A stretch of 46,931 nt of DNA, from assembly GCA_017625535.1 (NCBI GenBank), contig JAGAKR010000013.1, forward strand, positions 1 through 46,931, in the 5' to 3' direction. The position numbers and the translations under genes are program-made. Positions 36,055 through 42,342 of the stretch are shown piece by piece. Position 1 is the stretch's first letter; each line of letters begins with the position of its first letter. The notes under the pieces were generated by a model, which made no database searches, was not told the origin of the DNA, and worked only from the letters and a program-made list of their open reading frames with translations. This DNA comes from Bacteroidales bacterium (GTDB lineage: Bacteria > Bacteroidota > Bacteroidia > Bacteroidales > UBA932).

Positions 36055-36660
36055 TCAGCTGTCAAGAAGTTTCCCTTTGTGCTTCCAGTGGATGTATCCA
36101 TAAACCGAAGCCGCCGCATTTACAGTATAAAGTGCGGCTGTAGGATAAAGCTGTAGTCTGAGAGTCATTATTACGGTTATTATGTTTACCCCCAGCCAGA
36201 CGAGCCACTGCTCTCTGTATGATTTTGAAAGCCAGAATGTTGCTATCGCACTGAGTACAGTTATGCTGCTGTCTGCAAACGGCATTGGGTCTTCTGTAAG
36301 ACGGCTGAGCACCAGTACCATAAATGCAGTTGCTGCCGCATAAATTGCCAGACTGGCTGCCAGCACTTTAAACGGAAGTATCCGGTAATATATCCCGCTA
36401 TCCTTCCCTTCCAGTTTTTCTTTCCCCTCCAGTTTTCCTTTCCCTTCAATCTTGTCCTTACCCCACAGGATGAACCCATAAATGCTCACCAAAACATAAT
36501 AAATCTGGAACGCCATTGAGGCATACACCCCCTGCTGCATATATATTATTGCATACACCACCGCCATTACGAACCCCACGGCCCACATTCCGTTCTTCTG
36601 CTTAATTTCCAGATACAGATATACCAATCCAAAAGTAACTCCGAAAATCTCTAAAAACAT
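36055..36660 (-). CDS. pnuT: PnuC-family transporter, thiamine type (PnuT)
   Basis: PnuC-family proteins move vitamins by facilitated diffusion; those under TPP riboswitches carry thiamine and are called PnuT. The 201-aa protein from ATG 36660 (MFLEIFGVTFGL) has about seven helices and family motifs 'GVYASMAFQIYYVLVSIYGF' and 'WLVWLGVNIITVIMTLRL'; a TTG at 36669 is less likely. A cytoplasmic loop after helix 3 holds three hexapeptides KDKIEG-KGKLEG-KEKLEG (residues 68-85; DNA 36406-36459), an unusual charged insert. It is downstream of the TPP-regulated TonB receptor with a 172-base gap carrying two palindromes, and ends just before the second TPP riboswitch. Confidence 0.92.
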   Translation of the reverse strand: MFLEIFGVTFGLVYLYLEIKQKNGMWAVGFVMAVVYAIIYMQQGVYASMAFQIYYVLVSIYGFILWGKDKIEGKGKLEGKEKLEGKDSGIYYRILPFKVLAASLAIYAAATAFMVLVLSRLTEDPMPFADSSITVLSAIATFWLSKSYREQWLVWLGVNIITVIMTLRLQLYPTAALYTVNAAASVYGYIHWKHKGKLLDS

Positions 36661-36679
36661 AATAATCAAATCTTTACTT

Positions 36680-36699
36680 GGAAGTCGGTCCCCGACTTT
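36680..36699. repeat. Dispersed intergenic palindrome, family A, short copy
   Basis: GGAAGTCGG, two bases, then CCCGACTTTC forms a near-perfect hairpin matching the outer arms of the copies at 23913 and 36778. It lies 20 bases upstream of pnuT. Confidence 0.75.
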
Positions 36700-36777
36700 C
36701 TATCTGTTTTATATTTACCTAAATCTCAATTAGTTAGTACAATTCAACCCCATCTATAGGTATCTGTAGGGCCGATT

Positions 36778-36821
36778 GGAAGTCGAGGACCGGGTTCCTG
36801 GAAACCCGGGGACCGACTTCC
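36778..36821. repeat. Dispersed intergenic palindrome, family A, copy 2
   Basis: The 44 bases start GGAAGTCG and end ACCGACTTCC, with CCGGGTTCC and GGAAACCCGGGG inside, closely resembling the copy at 23913-23955. It stands just downstream of the TonB receptor stop and could act as its terminator or an mRNA-stabilising hairpin. Confidence 0.8.
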
Positions 36822-36832
36822 ATCAAAAATAT

Positions 36833-39136
36833 TTAAAATCTCAACGCCATTTTTATCATAAAGTTGGCAGGGGCCTGGGCAAAGACGCCCTGTTCTACGT
36901 ATGGGGCAGAGCCGTCGGCGAACCAGGCCTGGTAAATCCAGCCGTATGACCAGTATTTGTTGTTGAAGAGGTTGTCAACTGTTGCCGCTATTGTGAGGGA
37001 AGGGGTGTTCCCTGCTGCCATTCCACCTCCTCTGCCGGCATTTCCTCTCCTTAAACGGAACTCTTTGGAGATGTTCAGTGAAGAGACAAAATATGCCGGA
37101 ACTTTGGAAACCTCCGAGTTGAAATTGTCCATATACTGCCTTCCTACATATTTGCCGCTCAATGAGCACTCAAAGCCGGCCCCTGGGGTAAGGGTTGCCA
37201 TAGCCATCCCAATCACCTCAGGCGAGAGGATAAGATCTGTTTTTTCAAAGAACCTCTCTGTCTGGGCAACAGGATTCCAGTCAACAGGGTTGTCGTAAGT
37301 ATCCACATAAGCTGTGTAATCTACTGCCTTGTTGCGGGAAAGGGTGAGGTTGGCATCAAGTCGCAATGCCTTACACATCTGCCAGGCTGCTGCCAGTTCT
37401 ATTCCCCGACGGTAACTGCAAGGAATATTCTCTTTTATTACATATCCCACCTCTGAGAGCCTGCCTGTTGCAACCAACTGGTTCTTGTATTCCATAAAAT
37501 AAAGATTTGCAGAGAGGGTAAGTTTTTCCGAGCCGTAGCGGTACCCAAGTTCCACATCTGTAAGTTGTTCTGCTTTCAACTTCTCTGCAGAACCTGATTT
37601 GATGCTCTCTTTAATGTCACTGCGGCTGGGTTCCCTATGTGCAATTGCAACAGAAGCGTATATGCGGCTGTTCTCACCAGGTGCATAAGTGAGCCCGGCT
37701 TTAGGATTGAAAAAACTGTAGGTTTTCTGCCAATCCAGATTGGCAAAATCCTTGTCCATACCCTCCAGTTTGTAGTCAACTCCCCTGTACTGCAAATCTG
37801 CATATGCTGTAAATGCCCCGGCAAACTCCACTTCCGCACGGGCGTAAGCGCTGTAATCCTGTTTTGTGCCGTTGTTGCGATACCACCTGTAGTTCTCCGC
37901 CAAAGGCAAATGTTTACACCAGAGCACATCCCCAAAATGGTTTCCGTCATAATGGGCGTAAGAGATTCCGGCACTGGCATTAACATACCCTTTATTGTAA
38001 TACAGTGATGTGTTTGCTGCCCAATAACTGTTGTCCATAGCCTGCTGCACTATAAAATCACTCTTCTTATAGGTAACCTCAGGGGTCTCAACCGGCTCCA
38101 AGCCATATTTGGAGAATTTGGCATCGGCCTTGTAATTTTCATAATAACCATCTCCCTTCGTAAAGTTCAGGGTTGTGTTCCAGGCCATAGAGTTGGAAAT
38201 TTGTCGGGAATAAGCAGCCTGAACATAATGCTGCTGGTAATTGTCCGTTTCATTGTCGTAGTAATGGACATTCCCCATCTCATCATAATACTCTCCGGCA
38301 ATGTTGTAGCGGCGGTCCTTTTCATACATCTCCAAAGAAACGCCCTCCCAGGTTATACCGGTAGTCTGGTCGCCAAATATATAACTGAGTTTCAACTGGT
38401 TGTTGTCATTTTTCCACCCGGCTGTCGCATACAGGGAATTGAGGTCTGCCTTGGCATTCCTAATATAGCCGTCGGTTTGGCCGTGTGAATAGATGAGGTC
38501 AAATGAGAACCCCTTTGGAGAGGTACCCGTACCTGCAGCCACAGTGCTCATATAAGTCTGGTACGAGCCCACAGTAAATTCTGCCGCCCCATATGCCCTG
38601 CTTCCCGACGGAGTTGTCTCAAGGTTCAGACTTGCCCCAAACGCCCCGGAACCATTTGCCGATGTCCCCACACCCCTCTGCAACTGCGCCGATTTAAGGA
38701 AAGAATGTATTGATGGGAGATTCACCCAGAACACCTGCTGGCTCTCCGAGTCATTCATACCTATACCATTGATTGTTACATTAGTACGGGAATCATCTGT
38801 ACCCCTCACAGACATTTTTGTATACCCCAGGCCCAGACCGCCCTCAGTAGTTGCCACAACCGACGGCTGCAAGGCCAACATCATTGGAAGGGAATGGCCG
38901 GATGACTCCCGCTGCAGTTGCTTCCTTGTAATTTGGGTGTAAGTTACCGGAGTATTCATATTCGCACGATTGCTGCTCACAACAATACTGTCCAAACGCT
39001 CCTCCTTCTGAAAAGTAACGGTGTCCTGCTGATTCACACCCAATGCCCCTTCTGTGCACCAGATTGAACTCTCCGGGTGTGAATTACCGGTTAATGGGAA
39101 AAATAAAATCCCGCAAAAAAGCATTAGTTTTCTCAT
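36833..39136 (-). CDS. TonB-dependent outer-membrane receptor for thiamine (predicted)
   Basis: The 767-aa protein has a signal peptide (MRKLMLFCGILFFPLTG), a plug domain from about residue 50 ('LDSIVVSSNRANMNTP', 'VRGTDDSRTNVTINGIGMND'), and a 22-strand-type barrel ending in 'KMALRF' with a C-terminal Phe. It has no N-terminal carboxypeptidase-like repeat and no SusD partner, so it is a simple vitamin-type receptor rather than a glycan SusC. A TPP riboswitch directly upstream and pnuT downstream give the substrate: thiamine or its phosphates. Thiamine TonB receptors controlled in this way are known in Bacteroides thetaiotaomicron. Binding residues cannot be assigned from sequence. Confidence 0.9.
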   Translation of the reverse strand: MRKLMLFCGILFFPLTGNSHPESSIWCTEGALGVNQQDTVTFQKEERLDSIVVSSNRANMNTPVTYTQITRKQLQRESSGHSLPMMLALQPSVVATTEGGLGLGYTKMSVRGTDDSRTNVTINGIGMNDSESQQVFWVNLPSIHSFLKSAQLQRGVGTSANGSGAFGASLNLETTPSGSRAYGAAEFTVGSYQTYMSTVAAGTGTSPKGFSFDLIYSHGQTDGYIRNAKADLNSLYATAGWKNDNNQLKLSYIFGDQTTGITWEGVSLEMYEKDRRYNIAGEYYDEMGNVHYYDNETDNYQQHYVQAAYSRQISNSMAWNTTLNFTKGDGYYENYKADAKFSKYGLEPVETPEVTYKKSDFIVQQAMDNSYWAANTSLYYNKGYVNASAGISYAHYDGNHFGDVLWCKHLPLAENYRWYRNNGTKQDYSAYARAEVEFAGAFTAYADLQYRGVDYKLEGMDKDFANLDWQKTYSFFNPKAGLTYAPGENSRIYASVAIAHREPSRSDIKESIKSGSAEKLKAEQLTDVELGYRYGSEKLTLSANLYFMEYKNQLVATGRLSEVGYVIKENIPCSYRRGIELAAAWQMCKALRLDANLTLSRNKAVDYTAYVDTYDNPVDWNPVAQTERFFEKTDLILSPEVIGMAMATLTPGAGFECSLSGKYVGRQYMDNFNSEVSKVPAYFVSSLNISKEFRLRRGNAGRGGGMAAGNTPSLTIAATVDNLFNNKYWSYGWIYQAWFADGSAPYVEQGVFAQAPANFMIKMALRF

Positions 39137-39194
39137 TGAAAAAATGTTTTTTATGCAGGAGGGTGTCTAAAAAAAGACTCTATAAACCGAGGAT

Positions 39195-39278
39195 GTGGGA
39201 CGTCTCCCACGCTTTCCCTACGGCGGTACTAACCGCATCAGGTTTAAAGGGTATAATCTCAGCCGAATGGCACCCCCA
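39195..39278 (-). promoter_or_regulatory. TPP riboswitch of the thiamine uptake operon
   Basis: The minus strand shows GGGGGTGCC (ending at 39277), GGCTGAGA, ACCC, AAACCTGATGCGGTTAGTACC and GCCGTAGGGAA, the THI box. Just downstream is a 6-bp hairpin GTGGGA-GACG-TCCCAC (39195-39210) and, 19 bases on, a T run inside AGTCT-AGAC. The hairpin is not immediately followed by the T run, so control could be by termination or by hiding the start region. The TonB receptor starts at 39136. Confidence 0.95.
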
Positions 39279-39414
39279 AGCAAAATGTTAAAGTTTTGTT
39301 TGTTATGTTTTTTTGCGCACTGCATCACTGCCTTGCACAAATGCAAAGGTAAAAGCATTTTCCAAAACACAAAACTTTTTTTTCAAATTCCTTCCAGTGG
39401 TGCATTTCATCAAC

Positions 39415-39502
39415 ATTCCGTTCGGGATTCGTCACAATTTCCCGAACAAAGTATCTTTTCCGCAGAAATCCGTTCGGGAAATGGGGTGATTCTTAGAACG
39501 GA
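39415..39502. repeat. Dispersed intergenic palindrome, family B, copy 1
   Basis: Two nested hairpins built from CCGTTCGGGA and TTTCCCGAAC units (39417-39447) and CCGTTC...GAACGG (39470-39502), with AAAGTATCTTTT between them. A similar arrangement occurs at 46404-46495. It overlaps the upstream part of the rnpB promoter region. The stretch 39279-39414, between the riboswitch and this repeat, is A+T rich and shows nothing else. Confidence 0.72.
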
Positions 39503-39511
39503 GGATCTTTG

Positions 39512-39542
39512 TTGTGGGATAATTGAGTTTTTTTTACCTTTG
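39512..39542 (+). promoter_or_regulatory. Promoter of the RNase P RNA gene
   Basis: TTG at 39512-39514 and TACCTTTG at 39535-39542 are 20 bases apart, fitting the Bacteroides -33/-7 pattern. The sequence TTACCTTTGTGCCC is identical to that in front of ffs. Confidence 0.75.
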
Positions 39543-39544
39543 TG

Positions 39545-39979
39545 CCCCGGCGGGCTGTCCTATCGCTCAAGAAATTGGGAGGAAAGTCCGGGCAGGAAAG
39601 GGCAGTGCACTGTGGAAAGCACAGATAGGCGAAGAGTTTATGCAAGGGTAACAGAAAACTACCGCCGCAGGAGCCTGATCTACTGGATCAGGCGGGCACA
39701 ATCCAGATGGCCAGTGCTGTATTCTGGCAACAGAAAACAGCCGGTCAGATGGAGCACACTGCGGTAAGGGTGAAAATGTGGGGTAAGAGCCCACGGATTA
39801 TGATGGCGACATTATAGTGGTATCCTACTGCATCCTGCAAGGCCATGTATACCGGCAATCAAGGGTTGCCCGTCCGTTGCCGGGGGGTAGGCTGCGTCAG
39901 ATAAATGATAGGAGCTTCTTAGGGTATCCCTCCCGGGATGCCAGTCTGAGGTACAGGACCCGGCTTATAGGCCCGCCCA
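39545..39979 (+). ncRNA. rnpB: RNase P RNA, bacterial class A
   Basis: RNase P RNA is the catalytic part of the enzyme that matures tRNA 5' ends. Hallmarks are 'GAGGAAAGTCCGGGC' (39580-39594 region, CR I), the P4 partner and CR IV/V around 'TACAGGACCCGGCTTATAGGC' near the end, 'AAGGGTGAAAATGTGGGGTAAGAGCCCAC' elements of CR II/III, and the closing P1 pairing of GGCGGGC at the 5' end with GCCCGCC at the 3' end. The ends are set from P1 and the promoter and may be off by a few bases. Its terminator follows. Confidence 0.97.
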
Positions 39980-39986
39980 TAAATTA

Positions 39987-40024
39987 ACATCCCTGGCAAA
40001 CAACTGCCAGGGATGTATTTTATA
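39987..40024 (+). terminator. Intrinsic terminator after rnpB
   Basis: A perfect 12-bp stem (39987-39998 with 40005-40016) with a six-base loop is followed by ATTTTATA. On the other strand it follows the glutaminyl cyclase stop and may also help end that transcript. Confidence 0.85.
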
Positions 40025-40026
40025 TA

Positions 40027-40791
40027 TTACTTCTCAACCAGTTTAACCTTATACATTTTTGGCCAATACTTGCCGGTAAGATAAATCTCTCCGCTAGCCG
40101 GATTGTGGGCAATGCCGTTAAGGACATCAGTGGTTGGCTTGCGGAGTGAACTTGGAAGGAGACCTTTGCAGTCTATCTTCCCTTTAACATTTCCGGTGGC
40201 CGGATCAATTATTACAATAAAGTCTTCCACATATACGTTGGCCCAGATATCTCCGTTAATATACTCCAGTTCATTAAGGAAAGTAAGGGGCTTACCGTTC
40301 ATCTTAATCTCTTTTGAAGACCTTACCGCAAAAGTCTGCGGATCAAGGAAGTAAATCTTTGAGGTGCCGTCGGAGAGGATAAGGTCCTTGCCGTTTGAGG
40401 TGAGGCCCCACCCTTCACGCGGGTTGTAGAGTTCTCCCAAGTACTTGAATGAATTGATGTCGTATACAAAACATTTGTGCTCCCTCCAGGTGAGGATATA
40501 CAACAGGCCGTCCTGCACACACGACCCCTCCACAAAATAGCGGCCGTCAAAATTCAGGCGGCGCAAATCCTTGCCGCTCTGCACGTCCACCTTCCTGAAA
40601 TACGAAGAGCCATACTGCCCGCAACTCTCATAAAGTTCCCCGTTATGGAAAAACAGTCCCTGGGTATAGGCAGCCCTATCGTGAGGAAGTGTTTCCACAA
40701 CCTGCAACTTATACTCTTTAACCTTCTGGCCACTGCAGGCAATCGGCAAAATGACCAGACAAAACAATATGAATTTTCTAAAAAATCTCAT
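40027..40791 (-). CDS. Glutaminyl-peptide cyclotransferase, beta-propeller type, lipoprotein
   Basis: The enzyme family converts N-terminal Gln of proteins to pyroglutamate. The 254-aa form from ATG 40791 has a signal peptide with lipobox 'LPIACSG'; longer readings begin with a non-signal sequence and are rejected. Repeating blades ('AYTQGLFFHNGELYES', 'FDGRYFVEGSCVQDGLLYILTW', 'LTFLNELEYINGDIWANVY', 'VLNGIAHNPASGEIYLTGKYW') match the plant/bacterial (type I) glutamine cyclotransferase family. As a lipoprotein it should work in the periplasm, where Bacteroidota often have Gln exposed after signal cleavage. It appears to be a single-gene unit. Confidence 0.92.
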   Translation of the reverse strand: MRFFRKFILFCLVILPIACSGQKVKEYKLQVVETLPHDRAAYTQGLFFHNGELYESCGQYGSSYFRKVDVQSGKDLRRLNFDGRYFVEGSCVQDGLLYILTWREHKCFVYDINSFKYLGELYNPREGWGLTSNGKDLILSDGTSKIYFLDPQTFAVRSSKEIKMNGKPLTFLNELEYINGDIWANVYVEDFIVIIDPATGNVKGKIDCKGLLPSSLRKPTTDVLNGIAHNPASGEIYLTGKYWPKMYKVKLVEK

Positions 40792-40858
40792 AACAACAAT
40801 TTTAGAGCCCACAAAAATAATCATATAAAATTGTCCAGCAAAAAACAAGCCGGAGAAC

Positions 40859-40886
40859 ACAAAAAACGGCGCATTGCTGCGCCGTT
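40859..40886 (-). terminator. Intrinsic terminator after the cysteine desulfidase gene
   Basis: On the minus strand AACGGCGCA-GCAA-TGCGCCGTT (stem arms 40865-40873 and 40878-40886) runs into TTTTTTG. The 9-bp stem and T run give a clear terminator 20 bases after the stop at 40907. Confidence 0.9.
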
Positions 40887-40906
40887 AGAATACCAGATGA
40901 GAGGGA

Positions 40907-42283
40907 TTATTTGCAAACCATAATGTCCAGAATCATCCTGTCGGTGGTCTGCATACCCTCGGCACCTATACGTCCAAGGTTGCAGATGGTCTTCTCTATG
41001 CAGTCTTCAATGATACCGTCGTTTGAAGAGATACAGATATTATCCATTGCAAGAACCGCAGCCTGAACAGAAGAAGAGACACCGGATGCCACTTTAAGGG
41101 CACATCCTACTTTGGCGCCGTCGCAAACCATTCCGGTAATGTTTCCAACCATATTCTTTATGGCTGAACAAACCTGCTCATATCCGCCGCCGTGCAGGTA
41201 AACGATACCGCAAGATGAGCCTGTAGATGCAATCACACAACCGCACAAAGCAGAAAGTTTGCCCAGATACCCCTTAATGTGAATAGCCACCAGATGACTC
41301 AACACAAGAGCACGTGCCAACTGCTCCTCTCCAACTCCCATTTTCTCGGCCACCGCAATAACCGGCATTGTAACAGTAATTCCCTGGTTGCCACTGCCGG
41401 AGTTGCTCATTGCAGGAAGAGTACATCCGGCCATTCGGGCATCAGATGCTGCAGCAGTTGCAGCCATAGCATATGTCATTACAGATGAGCCGAAAACATC
41501 AGAATGCTCACGAGCAAGAATAGTCTTGCCCACACGCAAACCATAATCATCCTTAAGACCTTCCATAGCAAGAGCCTTGTTCAACTTCACAGAATCCAGA
41601 ATGAACTTTATGTTCTCAAAAGATGCCTCCTGGGCAAATTCCAGAATCTCCTTCACCGACAATTTATAGTCGAGTGTAGTCTTCTCAGCAGCAGAAGAAG
41701 CAGCAGAACCCGAGGCAGCACTGGCCCCTGCAGCCGAAGTGCAGGCCGAACCGGCACAATTCATAGGCTCAATGTGCTGTGGAGCAAGAATCTCCTCACC
41801 GTCGCGCACAACAGAAACAATAGAGTCGTGGTTGTTCTTTATCTCAGTGGCAGCAGAATGTTCCACACCTGCAGCATCGGAGCCGTAAGCCCAAGCCTTT
41901 ATATAAAGTTTCATTGTGGTATCAGCAAGCACCACCTTTACCTTCTTGGCATCAACCATCTCCTTGGCAGCATCAATTGCAGCAGGAGAAAGGTCCTTCA
42001 AAACTTCAAGGCCATAGCAACTCTTTCCGCAGGTAACAGCCAAAGCAGAAGCAATGTGCAGTCCTATCATACCGGTACCGGGTATTCCCACTCCCATTCC
42101 GTTTTTTAGGATATTTGCACTCACTTCAACTGTAAGATGTGAAACCTCCACACCAATCTGGCGCAAAGCCTCACAAGAACGGGCTACAGCAAGTGAAACC
42201 GCAATGGGCTCAGTACAACCCAATGCAGGTTTAACCTCTTTCTGTATAAGTTCAATTATTTCAAGTTCTCTCTGTAAGGTCAT
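40907..42283 (-). CDS. cyuA: L-cysteine desulfidase / L-serine dehydratase-like protein (UPF0597, CyuA family)
   Basis: CyuA-family enzymes (E. coli YhaM) degrade L-cysteine to pyruvate, sulfide and ammonia with an iron-sulfur cluster. The 458-aa protein has the signature 'VKPALGCTEPIAVSLA' (Cys23), 'GMGVGIPGTGMIGLHIA', 'SNSGSGNQGITVTMPV' and several conserved cysteines in the C-terminal half ('LSALCGCVIAS', 'SSCGIVYLHGGG', 'GMVCDGAKVGCALK') that could hold the cluster. Residues about 178-200 are a low-complexity Ala/Ser insert not expected in the family. A D-cysteine desulfhydrase-type gene lies beyond the amidase. The precise substrate is family-based inference. Confidence 0.88.
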   Translation of the reverse strand: MTLQRELEIIELIQKEVKPALGCTEPIAVSLAVARSCEALRQIGVEVSHLTVEVSANILKNGMGVGIPGTGMIGLHIASALAVTCGKSCYGLEVLKDLSPAAIDAAKEMVDAKKVKVVLADTTMKLYIKAWAYGSDAAGVEHSAATEIKNNHDSIVSVVRDGEEILAPQHIEPMNCAGSACTSAAGASAASGSAASSAAEKTTLDYKLSVKEILEFAQEASFENIKFILDSVKLNKALAMEGLKDDYGLRVGKTILAREHSDVFGSSVMTYAMAATAAASDARMAGCTLPAMSNSGSGNQGITVTMPVIAVAEKMGVGEEQLARALVLSHLVAIHIKGYLGKLSALCGCVIASTGSSCGIVYLHGGGYEQVCSAIKNMVGNITGMVCDGAKVGCALKVASGVSSSVQAAVLAMDNICISSNDGIIEDCIEKTICNLGRIGAEGMQTTDRMILDIMVCK

Positions 42284-42300
42284 AGTTAAGGTTATAGTGT

Positions 42301-42335
42301 AAAAACTCAGTTGCCCCTGCAGAGAGGGACAACTG
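42301..42335 (-). terminator. Intrinsic terminator after the golvesin-domain amidase
   Basis: The minus strand reads CAGTTG-(T)-CCCT, a short loop, AGGGG-CAACTG, then AGTTTTTACAC. The stem has one mismatched pair (arms 42308-42318 and 42325-42335). It separates the amidase transcript from cyuA. Confidence 0.75.
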
Positions 42336-42342
42336 AAAAATA

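Noticed and set aside
39567-39794. Minus-strand ORF inside rnpB
   Set aside because: It lies wholly inside the RNase P RNA and has no protein features.
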